Part shown: positions 12,191 through 24,303 of the stretch, piece after piece
How positions within the stretch are numbered: the stretch's first letter is position 1
How the letters are laid out: the number at the start of each line of letters is the position of its first letter
From: Lycorma delicatula
Lineage: Eukaryota; Arthropoda; Insecta; Hemiptera; Fulgoridae
Assembly (NCBI RefSeq): GCF_047948215.1
Contig: NC_134455.1
Location: forward strand, 71,759,689 to 71,823,688
Direction: 5' to 3'
Length of the DNA stretch: 64,000 bases
Notes under the pieces: generated by a model
What the model was told of the DNA's origin: nothing
What the model saw: the letters and a program-made list of their open reading frames with translations, nothing else
Database searches by the model: none
Translations under genes and position numbers: made by a program

Positions 12191-13255
12191 AGACAGAGTG
12201 CATTATATGTACTAGTTTATAACAAACGTCCAAAATTGACCCCGGCATTTGCAACACATTTCTTGGCTCGCATCTGTACTGCTTTTGTTGCACTTTGTAG
12301 TTTTTCAGGGCTGTCTTTAAGTTGCCTAGCCGCATCCTAATGCGGACAATTAATTCCGCAAAAGAATGTATTTTTGTTTTATATTCGAAATTTTTCATCC
12401 ATTCCCAGACTGAAATATCTAAAGGAGATAGATCAGGCGATCGTGGAGGCCAGGCATGTAGAACTCCATGATTCATTTCTCAGGGAAATAATGATTTAAG
12501 TGAGTGGAAACGGCACAAGAGGGGTAAGGGAGGCGCTTCATTGTGCTGGAAGTATAGTTTACGTATCAGCGCTAGAGGAACATCTTCAAGCAACTGCAGC
12601 AATTCTTCTAGAAGAAAATCCATGAAGATCTTAGCATTTAAGCGGCCAGGTAAGTTTAAAGAGCTGATTGTGAAGAAGGCTGCACCGTACATTGACGCTA
12701 AATCGATACAGAAAATTTCCTTCCTCCTTTTCATGAAGATTTACTTCTGCCTGTGTCTGCTCATTGAGTAAGTTGCTAACGCCATCTCAAGTGAAATTTG
12801 CCTCGGTAAACAAAACATATTTGTAAAAGTTGTCAAATTGTATTTCATTAGTTGCAGAATCCCAAGCGAAGAAGAAGGAATCCTGGTAAATACGTTAATG
12901 ATAAGGATAAAACTTGTTTTTTTTTAAGTGTTCTTCAAACCATCGAATGTGAAACTCCGATCCACTTAGAAAGACGTGAACTATTGACATCTGGACTACA
13001 CTGAACTGCATCGATAATAATTTCATTAATAACAGCGTTCGTGTTGGACAGATCTCTCGTATCTGGTACAGATACTACGTAGTGAAGCTGTTTCCGAAGA
13101 TTGAGAAAAGTCACGCTAATTGTTTTGGGATCTGGAATCATGCGATTCAGAAAACGTATTTTATATTCTGTTGCAGCAGTTGTAGGATTACCATTACATA
13201 CACCCAAAATGAATACCATATCAGCGTATTTCTCTGATGTAAATACTTGCGTCAT
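12189..13255 (-). pseudogene. mariner-like transposase (DUF4817-type N-terminus), broken
   Basis: The N-terminal part (13255-12935) begins MTQVFTSEKYADMVFILG and continues through NGNPTTAATEY, with SRLSKWIGVSHSMV near its end. This is the HTH region seen in insect mariner relatives annotated as DUF4817. After a frame change, 12734-12480 gives LNAKIFMDFLLEELLQLLED and YFQHNEAPP, equivalent to the usual FQQDGAPPH; the catalytic D is replaced. After an in-frame stop, 12476-12189 gives WPPRSPDLSPLDISVWEW, carrying the final aspartate block. The middle segment is poorly preserved. The protein would cut and paste its own element at TA sites; stops, a frameshift and the lost residue make it inactive. 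Length matches a whole gene. Confidence 0.88.
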
Positions 13256-13533
13256 TACATCAATAGCAAACCAAACATGTTAAACGAAAATTCCCAGAAA
13301 TACTTCGCTCACGACAGAAAAAATTTTAAATAACTTTTATAATAATTTCTTTACATGTCATAAATAAATAAAAAAATTATATAAAAAAGTTTTATTTATT
13401 TAATTTTATTTTACAACTGTTATGTAAAACAATAATTTTTAACAGTAAATTTTGTTTTTACAAATTTATCATATCACAAACAAAGAATTTGTTTTTCATT
13501 TACATAAAATAAGTAATATTCTGAAAAATTTTT

Positions 13534-14061
13534 AATGTAATTTTTCGAAATAAAATTCGAATTTTTCTTAGTTTTCCTTTCTTTTATTCAAGTTTTAAGA
13601 CCACTTTGTTGAGAATTAAGTTCTCAACAAGTTTTGTTTAAATGTTTTATGTGTTTATTACCCATTTATTAAACTTATTGTGCGTCAAACATAAAAAAAC
13701 ACGGTTTTTTACCCAAATTGTTTGGGGTTACAGCCGAGATTTCTCAAAACCTACTTCAAACACGGTTCTTAGACCTACTTAATTCAATTTTTCAGTCGAA
13801 GATTATAAGATTATCAGTAATTCTGCTTCTTATTTACCTTCTTAAAACTTTTAGTACGACCTCAATTCATCGGGGTAGCTGAAATCCGAGCGTAATTTTT
13901 CACAGGCCGTAACTCGCAAACGAAGCACTTTAGAACGTATGTTCTAAAACAACTTTTACATTATTTCCACAACTTTTTTTATGGAGATCTTTTTCCATTA
14001 TTTTTACGTGTAGAATATGTTACGAAAGTTCCGGGAAAACCTCGTGATACACCTGTATATA
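13534..14061. repeat. right terminal inverted repeat of mariner-like element (~530 bp)
   Basis: Reverse complement of the left repeat with several small insertions, which makes it longer. It includes a local 13-base inverted motif near 13608-13632 (gagaattaagttctc). Confidence 0.85.
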
Positions 14062-14631
14062 TAGTTTTAATGTTCAAGTATTTTACACGAAATTTAGAAA
14101 TAAAGTTAAAGACTCTCTTAGCTAATAATAATGCAGTCTTTGCCAAACTTTATCTGAAAAAACCAGTTAAATTAAATATATTTATTGACAATATTTGTAT
14201 AAAACCTACTGACGAGTATTTTATCGATTATATTGATAATTAAATCAATTTTATAATATGATCTTTAAAATTAATTGAACAATTAAATATCAAAAATAAA
14301 CTTAAAAGTAAAATTTTAATTTATTTAATGTGTGAACATAATTTTTTTAAATATTTGCCATAACTTTATGTTTGCGAGATATTCAAGTGTTAGGTGGAAA
14401 TAATTTTGTAAATATAGTAAATAAATTGTTATTATAATAATAATGATGATGATAAAGGTGCTATTGGTAGTCAATTTGTTATGTGGCGTACCAACATTCA
14501 TTCATCGTCTTTTTATTAAATCATGCACAAACTTCTCTTTTTACCTAAAGGCAATTAATTACTAATTAGATAATTTCAACATATGTTAATTAGTCAATAT
14601 TTATAATAATTTTTAGTTCGTTGAATTTTTG

Positions 14632-15230
14632 TTATTTTTTTTTTCTGAATTTTTATGGGCATCGACTGCTAAGGTCATTAGCCCTCATCACAATCTTTAA
14701 AAGAAACTACTATCACCATCTGGATCGTCATATGTAAGGGTGTAAAGGGCCCTTACATTTTATTTAAAAGCACAAACTACACAAAACATTTAAGACATAA
14801 AGACAAGGACAATCACAAACACTTATGGGGTGTAAAGGGCCCCAATATTAAAATTTTAGATAGGTTCCCAAAAGACCATTAAATTAAAATTAAAACTTAT
14901 CCTACCATATCTTTCTTTCTTTCTTCTACGAGTCTCATTTATAGTTTGTTTAAGCACCCTCGGGGCGACCAGAACCGCCGTTGAACAGTATATCAGTCGC
15001 GCCAGGGTGCCGTGGCAGTTGAATCCTTGTTATAAACAGGCTATAGGCATGCACAGCGTACACCCACAGCCTCGTGCCCTCAATCCACCTTTGAGGGTCC
15101 CCCATGCCATCATCGGACACACCCCAACTCACTGCTCTTGAATGCAGGTGAGCCAAAATGGCCTAGGCAAGAGGGCTACCTCCCGTCACTATACGTGCCA
15201 CGTTTCGAGACTCCCTTATGTATATATGCA
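14632..15230 (-). mobile_element. LINE 3-prime region remnant
   Basis: On the plus strand the segment starts with a T run followed by tatgggcatcgactgctaag and gtcattagccctcatcaca. In reverse, this is a frequent 3-prime end of insect LINE transcripts. Two copies of gtgtaaagggccc occur at 14740 and 14830. The GC-rich part at 14950-15180 has a 68-codon minus-strand frame without a recognisable domain (MAHLHSRAVSWGVSDD). No reverse transcriptase motif is present, so this is a 5-prime truncated tail; its clade is unclear. Confidence 0.5.
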
Positions 15231-17100
15231 TACATTTAAAATTAAAATTAAACTTATCAATACCATTTTTTCTTTATATATATATAAACTACCGCTTAGA
15301 GTTTCTTTTGTCACAGCTTTAACTTTCATTTTTATAGACTTTTAAGAAGTCCACTGGCGTGTAAAAATGCAACTATATTTTCTTCATTTCCATTATCCAG
15401 ATCAGCAATAATATTATTTCTAAAACGGAACCTCTTATTATTTTTGTTATTTTTGAAAATTATAAAACTGTTACATTGACTGAAACGATTTCACTACCTG
15501 AAACGGTTATACATCAACTCATTCCAATGATTTTCGTAAAAAAAAATCAGTTTATTTTTAATCGCATTTAAAAAAATATGATGCTATTTTGATCATAATA
15601 AAATACTAAACAGTGTTTTTCACAAATTAAAAAATCAAAAAAAATTTATGCTAATGAGATATTATTGATATAAAATTTAACACGGCTGCCACTTAGAATT
15701 CGTTAACCAAAAGCTTTAAATAAAAATATTGGATTACACATATACCTGTATTAAATCTATAAGATATCTGTATTCGTTCTAGAGGTATAAATTTATACCT
15801 CAAAAACACAAAATGAGATATGGATGGTAAAATAAACGTTTCCAAATCTTCATTTTCTAGAAACTATTTTTGTAATGATTTGCTCACAAGTATTTTCACG
15901 TATTTAAAAACATTCTGTGTATTAATATAAATGTGTACATATAAATTATTTAAATTTATAATAGCTTACTTACAAAAAAATAAATTAATTATAAAATTTT
16001 TCAGTCAATTTGTATAAAGCTTTAGATGTACAGGATACAACTTAACTTTTAACAAGAAGTTCGACTTCTAGTTTAATTGTTTATTTAAACTAGTTTTTGT
16101 TTTTTATCATAACTTGAAATTTATTCAGATATTTAATTGTTGAAATTATTTGTTGAATTAATAAGATAATTAAAACTTCATTCTTTTGTGATAGTTTTTT
16201 GGAGAATAAAATAATCCGAATTCCTTAGGAATCAATTAGTCGTAAATTTTTATTGTCCTTGTCTCTTTTTAATTCATTTAATGGTAATTTTTTTTCAACA
16301 ATTCTTAGATTTATCTAATATTATAGATAAATATCTTAAATACTAATTTTGATATGCTACCCATCTGGGAGTTAACGATTGTAAACTTTCATCGTTTTTC
16401 CTTTTAAACTTATTTTGAATTAAAGCAAATTTATTATTAATCAAATTTTATTCTAAGGGATTAAAAAGTACCCTTAGTCGATCAGTGGGACCAGAAAACT
16501 GAGTAATTAGCTATTGTAGCCGACAGTCCACCCATAATTAATTTTTTGATAAAAGTTCTAGATACAGATTATTTGTTTATATTTTTAATTAATCTGATTT
16601 TAATAGAAAGATTGGATGATAATTAATTGAAAGTAGTAAAAATTATTTGACCAATGAAATGAATTCATATAAATAAACAGGAAGGCATAATGGAAAGTCA
16701 GTAAGGGAGTAGTAGTATTATAAGTGCCATTGAACAAGAATAATTAAACCATTTAAACATAAACTTGAATGAACCCACCTCATTTAAGCATCAACCCCAC
16801 CTCTGCTCTAGCTACTTTCATCTATGAATGGAATCAATTTCCAGAGCCTGGGTATACAAATGTGATTCAATGAGGCAGTTGAACGCGCAGACAGAATGTG
16901 AAATAATTGTTGTCTTCCTCCGTATGTTGTTTATACCGACGCGCCACACATTCTTTGTTGTGTAGGTGATGGTAGTTAGCAGTAACGAATATGAAGTGAA
17001 ATTAAGTTTGAATAACACAAAATCACGGATTTGAGAATCATTTTGCATTAATTAACCTGCAAATTACACATAGAACTTCCTTTAAAAGTAAATAGAAAAA
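15231..17100. other. AT-rich stretch, little recognised
   Basis: No domain or repeat was identified. A less AT-rich patch at 16780-17000, with cgacgcgccacacattc, might be part of a transcript or a repeat; no splice or coding support was found. Confidence 0.4.
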
Positions 17101-17104
17101 TGTG

Positions 17105-17160
17105 ATGTGGGCACCACATGAATTCCTTGTATGTCTATTAAATTACATATATACATTTTT
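17105..17160 (+). repeat. 5-prime end fragment of repeat family A
   Basis: The sequence atgtgggcaccacatg, then aattccttgtatgtctatta and acatatatacattttt, matches the start of the copies at 44.0, 61.4 and 63.4 kb. The rest of the element is absent. Confidence 0.75.
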
Positions 17161-17679
17161 GCTGCACTTCATTTAAACTTATTTTCTTTGAAAGTGAAAT
17201 ACTATCCTCTACCTTTAATAAAAATGGACAGTTACAGAATTGCTGAAATATTAGTTTTTATTATCATGAAATATTTATACAATTAATAATTCATCAATCT
17301 TACTTGAAATATTAGATTAGAGTAAAAGTTCCTTGATTACTCTTTAAATAAATTGTTGACCAATAATAAAAACTGATTGTTCTATTCCGTAAGGTCAAAA
17401 TTAATATTTGTAACCAGTATACAGGAATTCACTAAACTAAGTAGTTTAATTATTATTACATTTTATTTACACGACGTACCAGAAATCTGAAATCTTTTTC
17501 AATCATAATTTCGTTGATTTTCTAAATTTGTCTTCCTGTCATCGTTAGTTACATATTGTTTATTTTACTTTATAACTCGTGTCAGGTAAACTGAGACATC
17601 TTGCATTTTCAAATACAGATAGATATATTTTAATTGAAAACAAGGTATTACATTGATTACTCTATTAAGAAATGTACAG

Positions 17680-18090
17680 TGAACAGTGTCTTTGCGATGT
17701 CTCTCGAAAATGATAGTGGAAGGTGGCAGGCGAACATTGCTGAAATATTTAGGGATCGTAAGCTTTCATTTAAAAAAGAAATTGGCGAAATCGTCGTAGT
17801 GGTTTGCTCTTTGATCCTTTGAAGGTTTACCCAAAAGAGGTGCATAGAGAAGTAGTGTTTTTCAGATATCTCTTGAAAATTGTGAGCAGAGGGAGCAGGG
17901 ACCAGTGATGATATATATAGGGGGGAGGAAACTGTCGAGGTTTTATTATGATTTACCGTAGGAAATGAACAGTTACATTGAAGTCTTGCTTTTCAAAATC
18001 TCTCAAAACGTTTGGGCACAAGAGATCAGGCAAAATTGGTCCAGTGGTAGCGGATGGAGGGGGGGGGGGTCTTTGTAGGTTTTCCCCAAT
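17680..18090 (+). repeat. three diverged tandem units with a G11 run
   Basis: A core pattern (agtgtctttgcgatgtctct, then cgaaaatgatag and ggcaggc) recurs in weakened form near 17855 (agtgtttttcagatatctct, tgaaaattgtgagcag) and near 17982 (gtcttgcttttcaaaatctc). Spacing is about 130-165 bp. The third unit ends in eleven consecutive G residues (18059-18069), exceptional for this base composition. Short open frames through the units show no known domain. Confidence 0.5.
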
Positions 18091-18229
18091 TATTTTAAAT
18101 ATATATAAAATAATATTAATAAAATATAAATTTCATATTATTATAATTACGGAAAAAGTATATTTCTTTGAGTAATCTGAACTTAACTTGGTTTAGCATA
18201 TAGAATTAATATTATAAATTATACTTGTT

Positions 18230-18443
18230 TACTTTACTTTATGCAGATTTATACAGCTGCTGCTGCCTTACCGCTCCCAGCTTCCATCGAAGTTTGTCCA
18301 GGCAATCCACATTCATAAATCCTACCACCATCGCCTCGTTTATGACGTTCATCCACCTAGATATTGTCCGTCCCCGTTTTCTTCTGCCATGTTGTACTCA
18401 TTCCAAAACATTTTTAGAGATACTCTCTTCCTCCGTTCAATGA
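18230..18443 (-). pseudogene. LINE ORF2 extreme C-terminal fragment
   Basis: The minus strand reads in one frame GRRKRGRTISRWMNVINEAM, then DCLDKLRWKLGAVRQQQLYK. This is the RGRPxxRWxxxIxE, then DRxxWR pattern that ends many insect LINE proteins. Only about 70 codons remain. It is a different sequence from the copies at 10.6 and 22 kb, so it belongs to another family. Confidence 0.65.
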
Positions 18444-21400
18444 TACACTTACAAAACAACCCAATTGGCTTCTGCGAACATAATCTAAAATTACAAATTA
18501 TAATTTATATAAATTTTATTTTAAAATTTCAGTGAAGTACAAGTCATATCATGTTAAAATAACTGTAGTTTAATTCTGATTGCAATAGGCTACCAATATT
18601 TATAATTCGTTATGAAATTGATTGAATAAATAATAATTTCTGTTATAATTATAAATTTAAATTCTATTCACACTAGAAATCAAACTCTAGTTATTCAATA
18701 TTTTGATCAGAACATGTTACAAACACATTATATGTTGCAGATATTTAATAGAGCATTGGTTTTGTTAACGTTTTAACAAAACATGTCTGCGTATATATTG
18801 GATTTATTCTTACTGCTTTTCATATATTTAATTAGTGCTCGTATGTACATAAAATGTGATGTAACAATAATTAAAAAAAAATAAAAACAAGAAATTCATA
18901 GTTCCTAACGAACTATTCATTATTCCTTATTACATCTATATTATATAGTTTTACAAAATTTTCCAAATATATGTATATATATTTATAATGTTACAGTAAT
19001 GAGGGAAGTTTGGAATTCGTGGATAGTTTGTTGCGCTTGTATTGGCTAAATTCGATGGTAACAGTATAAAATGGATTTTTTTTTTAATTCTCCTGCACCT
19101 CCATCCAAAGTCACCTAACAACGTAGATTCAGAATTTGTTTTATAATTACTTAAATTAGTTTGTGATCTTAAAGTTAAATTCAAATCCCAGGTTGTTAAT
19201 GGGTATGACTTACGTGCTCAGAATGCATCAAAAGTTTCGACGTTTTTTAGTACGGCTTTTATCAGTAGAAAAATTTCCCATCGAAATATTATTCTATTTT
19301 GCCACGAAAATTCAAGCTCTTTTTGAATATCAAATCAGTATTTTCACTTTATTATTAGTTTGCGCTACTTCTCACTGAGTCGTGGAGGCAGTAATATTAT
19401 TTAAAAAAGCATACAACAAAAGTTAAAAAGAAAGAATTATATATGTATGTATATCAGAATAAACATTGCAGAACCAGAACCAGATGTACAGAAGAAACAG
19501 GTGCAGAACAAACAGAAAATTGAAAACTTACTGAAATAATTTTCTTTACTATTGAAAATATTTATTCTAACTTATTTTTTGTTTCCGTCATCTATGTTAA
19601 GCCAATAATTTATACTACTTATACTAAATATGAATATTTAATTCTCTTATCCATGGAAATAACATATTTTGTTCTTTAACCCATTCTTTTGTTTGCAAAA
19701 TAATACAGGATTCCATTAGTTAAAATTAGACAACGATTGATGAGTATAATCTATCAACTTTGAACTATACAAATCTACTCGCTGACCAACTTATGTAAAG
19801 ACTATGAAACTCTTGTCTCATAGTTTTATTATTAATGAAGTAATAGTTTTAACAACATTAGTGTTGTAATATATTCATACACACATCCGACTAGAATACA
19901 ACCATCGGTGATCAAATTTCCGTTGTTGATCTTTTCGTATAGCACCTTTTCGTATATATATATAAATCACGTAGATGGATTAGGATATTTTGATGAAATT
20001 TCGAGTGAATATACTCAATAATATTATTTTCTTCAAAATAAAAAATAAGGTTAAAAATTTACACTTGAAACATTCCAAAACAGCCAAAAAAAATGTTAGT
20101 GGTTTAATTTTTTTAAGCAATAACTGCTTCTTAAGTATTAATAATATCACGTTATACTTATTACAAATAATTTTAAGCCCAAATACATCAAAATCTGAAA
20201 AATAAACCAAAATTCATTAAAAAATTTTCTTTCATTCTTAAGGAATGATTTTTTATTAAAAAAAAAAATATATATATTAATTAAAACAAAATGGTGGACA
20301 GAGGGAAAATGAAGCGAAATAAATTTTTCCTCATGTACCTTTTTGTTTTTGCTTGAAGTGCTAATCAGTTTCTTAAATTTTGCCAAAAACTCTAAGGCAT
20401 ACATTAATATTTATCTAAGAAAAATGTAACTTCAGAGCTCTGGTCAGTCTTTGTACTTTTACTTATTTTAGATAACTCATAACAGTATTATTTCGCAAAT
20501 TTTCGTCTTTTTACTCCATATTTTCCTTCTGATGTATTTTTAAATTTATCTGCCATGAGTCCAGTATGACAGACAGTGTTGAGCTCAATGTTTACGTTTC
20601 AGATAAAATTAGCATATCTAAAAGTTCTTGATTAATTTTAACGGTTTTAAGCCAGCGTTTTTACAACATGAAGATTTCAAACATCCAATGACTTATTCAA
20701 TCATCAAGTTACAGTTATTACAACCTTTGGTACAAATCTATCTTATGTTTTTCAATATATTTTCATATGAGGATGTTTATACACAAACAATAGCTAGATT
20801 GTGTGGTCACAGAAATAAAGACACACTTTGCATTTTTACTCTCCCAGCTGAGTTAAAGCAGTGTATATAACGCATTATTTCATTGCAAAAGCGTACATTA
20901 ATTTATTGTTTTTTTTCTGTTTTCCCCAGTCTTCCTTATGGCTTGGAAACATGTAAAATATAAGAAGTTGTACAAACTTTTTTTTATGAAAATAACTGGC
21001 TTCTGTATACAGCCCGGTAAATTGAATATTAGCGTCATTTTGGAAGGCTTGGAATGGTGTACTCCTAGAAATTGTAGCTATTTCTAGAGCTGAGTATTTG
21101 TCTCGTTGAAGAAGGAAATGGGAAACCACTTTATTCCTCACTTTCTCAGCCTTCTTAAATGATTTTGACAGGGGATTCTTAGAGAAATTATAAGACTTTC
21201 ATCTTATCAGTTTGCGTACTACTATTACGGTTACGGTAATTAACATACAACAATACAAGAATAATATGAATCGTAAATGTAAAATGACGTTATTATATTT
21301 ATTGGGATTATTTTAATAATTTCTTAGTTATGTTTAATTTAAGTTTTTCTATGCATAAATAAAACAACAATATTTTGTTTCAAAATAGTTCACCAATTCT

Positions 21401-22040
21401 TTCATAAGGCAAATATATTGCAGTAATGAAATAAAAGGATGTAATTTTTATAATTCGCTTTTTTATTTCCATTTTTTCTTAAAATTGAAAAATTACACAG
21501 AAAATGTAAAAAGTATTATCAACTCTTTTCCTATCAGTTTTAGTTGCAAGCAATTTTACTTTGTCGTTTAGTTTTTTATAATTTAAAATACAGATAGTTC
21601 AACAAATATGCTATCTGTAAGAAAAAAGTTATTTGCATGAATTGCAGAAGGCGACTCCAGTAAGAAAAAAGAATGCAGGAAATTGTAAAATTATTACTGT
21701 TGAACGTAAGATGATCTTTGGAATACGAAACCTACATTCTTTCACAAAAAGAGTTTCAACAAAGTTTTTGAAAACCCGTAAAAGAATAAACAAAATATTA
21801 GAAAAGCATCACCTGCTATTTCGCAATACCAATGTTTGGATGAAAAATCTTCCATTTGTCTTGCAGATAATTAATTTTTCACTTAATTTAAAAACAAGAA
21901 ACGACTGCAGGACTACCAGGTAATCCGCCTTTACAAAATAAAAAACAGATGAATATAAGGAAAAATACTTTTAAAAATGCGCAAAAAAGCTCAGGGGATT
22001 ATTTAGGAACTCCTCTTTTTTTGAAGTAAACAAAAAGAAT
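18444..22040. other. AT-rich stretch, no gene recognised
   Basis: About 3.6 kb without an identifiable element. Open frames at 20628-20870, 20875-21141 and 21633-21923 (96 codons, lysine-rich) have no domain I recognise; composition and overlap with opposite-strand frames argue for chance. Confidence 0.45.
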
Positions 22041-22046
22041 ATCTTT

Positions 22047-22667
22047 TTTTTTCTTTTTTTTTTGTCTTCAGTTATTTGACTGGTTTGATGCAGCTCTCCA
22101 AGATTCCCTATCTAGTGCTAGTCGTTTCATTTCAGTATACACTCTACATCCTACATCCCTAACAATTTGTTTTACATATTCCAAACGTGGCCTGCCTACA
22201 CAATTTTTCCCTTCTACCTGTCCTTCCAATATTAAACCGACTATTCCAGGATGCCTTAGTACGTGGCCTATAAGTCTGTCTCTTCTTTTAACTATATTTT
22301 TCCAAATGCTTCTTTCTTCATCTATTTGCCGCAATACCTCTTCATTTGTCACTTTATCCACCCATCTGATTTTTAACATTCTCCTATAGCACCACATTTC
22401 ATAAGCTTCTAATCTTTTCTGCTCAGATACTCCGATTGTCCAAGTTTCACTTCCATATAAAACGACACTCCAAACATACACTTTCAAAAATCTTTTCCTG
22501 ACACTTAAATTAATTTCTGATGTAAACAAATTATATTTCTTACTGAAGGCTTGTTTAGCTTGTGCTATTCGGCATTTTATATCGCTCCTGCTTCGTCCAT
22601 CTTTAGTAATTCTACTTCCCAAATAACAAAATTCTTCTACCTCCATAATCTTTTCTCCTCCTATTTT
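22047..22667 (-). pseudogene. non-LTR retrotransposon C-terminal region, copy 2 of the 10.6-kb family
   Basis: The minus-strand frame 22646-22068 (192 codons) is uninterrupted. It encodes EEFCYLGSRITKDGRSRSD, LYGSETWTIGVSEQKRLEAY, RRDRLIGHVLRH, GRPRLEYVKQIVRDVG and a terminal LALDRESWRAASNQ. Over the shared region I count 11 differences in about 157 residues from copy 1. The 3-prime end is marked by a T run at 22046-22063 and gtcttcagttatttgac. The copy is truncated just upstream of the thumb region at 22667, so it lacks the whole catalytic palm and was dead on arrival despite an intact frame. Confidence 0.9.
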
Positions 22668-22680
22668 AAGATCTTAAAAT
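22663..22680. repeat. 18-bp perfect palindrome at LINE truncation point
   Basis: attttaagatcttaaaat equals its own reverse complement. LINE similarity to copy 1 stops after cctatttt at about 22667, inside the left half. Confidence 0.9.
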
Positions 22681-24079
22681 ATGGTTTTATTAACAGTTAT
22701 ATCAAGCGGTATAAAAATATAATAGAATTAATATTAATGATACTTAATATTTTTTTTACTAAACTAGTTAATTTTTAAATACTGGATTGTTATAATCCTT
22801 ATTTTATTTTTCTAATTATATTGACGCAGTTTTTAATATTATATTAAATTTTTATTTTTAGAAGACAGTTTTAATTTGAATATTATGGACAGAATGTTTT
22901 ATTCTGGGTTAAAATAATTATACAGTTTTATTACTGTTGTAATATATTTCTGAAAAAAATTTAAGTTTTATAGGACAGTAAAAGACAAATACAAAATGAA
23001 AATAAAGTACAAACATCAACCAGGAAATAATTTTTTTTTTCCTTTGTTTGAAAAAAAACGTTTAGTTAAGATATAATAGACGTCTGAACTATTTGCAGAT
23101 AAATCGTTTCCCTCATCTAACATTACAATATCATCTAGCTGATAGTTAGATGATTGAAGGAGTTTAGAAAGTCTGAGAAAATAGGTCTCAGGATGCAATT
23201 AGTTACCTAATCCTTGGTAGGAAAAAATGGAAAAGTAAATGTTTTCTCTACATTTATTAAAAATGAATGATGTTACAGTTAAATGTTCCATTATTTATTT
23301 CGTAGTGTATTGTACAAGGAATAGTGAACATTTAAATATGAAATAATATTATATTCTATTTTAGTTAATGCAACAATATTTATTTTTTATGAAACAAAAT
23401 ATAAAATGGAAATTTTATGAAAGCAAAAGTTAAATTGATAGAAAAAAAACTGATAGAATGTTAATGGAATAATAAATTTTAGATCGCATTACAGAAAAAA
23501 AGTAGGATTTCTTTTATTTTAATCACTAAAAATCTAACTGGAATCCTTCGCACCCCTTTTATCTACTATTACTTTTTATTTTTTACTTTTAATTTTTTAA
23601 TAAATTAAAAATTATTATTTTTTTTTTGTTTTTTATTTTTTATTTTTTTACAACTTTTCACTTATAAAAATTTTCTTGTCTTAATGTGAACTTTAAAATG
23701 ATGTATCACTCAAAGGGTGTTACAATTTAAAATATTTGAGTTACAACCCCTGGGCCACCCCTCAAGAAACTGGTAAAATTTTATTTCTTGTCAAAAAGTA
23801 AAGTAGTTAGTTGACCAATACCTTCCTCAAACTTTCAGTAGTCTATCTGGAACAGTTTTAAAGTTGTTGAGGATTTTCCTTAGTATTGACTCAGCTGTAT
23901 ATTTTTAATATTTGATTGGAGATTTTTGTTTTAAAAATTAGTTTTAAAAAATATTACTAGTTCCAAAAAATAAATGATGTGGTAAAAAAATAAATAAAAT
24001 ATTAATCCTTTAAAATTCTTATTGAGTAATGATACGTATACTAATTTCTGTCTCTCTCCATGGTCTTGGAATATATTTA
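22681..24079. other. AT-rich stretch with one unassigned minus-strand frame
   Basis: The frame at 23198-23016 (60 codons; LSKLLQSSNYQLDDIVMLDE near its start) has a more protein-like mix of acidic and polar residues than its neighbours, but no domain is recognisable. The rest is AT-rich with long T and A runs. Confidence 0.35.
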
Positions 24080-24303
24080 ATAATAAAAATTGTAGAATTA
24101 ATGCTTCATACATAGAATTTTATGTAATTTCAAGTTTCCATGTCAAACTGTTTCTAAGATATTAAGCTAAGGCCAACACACACATACACACACACACACA
24201 CACAAAATCTGTATGCAATTTTTTTTCGGGATTTTGATATTTCTTGGTCTTGTGAACTAGAAAATATAATATAGGGTAGATGCGAATTTATCACTTTCGA
24301 CTC
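24080..24303 (+). repeat. repeat family B, copy 1
   Basis: Matches 26769-27003 in the same orientation. Shared blocks are attgtagaattaatgcttca, taatttcaagttt, tttctaagatattaagct, a (CA)n run (24175-24204), tatgcaattttttt and tagggtagat. It is about 225 bp. Ends are not sharply defined and no coding is seen. Confidence 0.8.

Larger units (their letters stand above)
11731..14061 (-). mobile_element. mariner-like DNA transposon with very long terminal inverted repeats
   Basis: The left end (11731-12190) and the reverse complement of the right end (13534-14061) align along nearly their whole length with scattered differences. They share aatcacgaag/tatcacgagg, aaaataatggaaaaag, cgtttgcgagttacggc, taaacaaaacttgt and aattcgaattttattt. 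They flank a decayed transposase on the minus strand. The outermost bases fall in TA-rich sequence (gata/tatata), consistent with TA target duplication, although the exact edges are ambiguous by a few bases. Total length is about 2.33 kb. The element sits about 75 bp from the truncated LINE. Confidence 0.87.
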
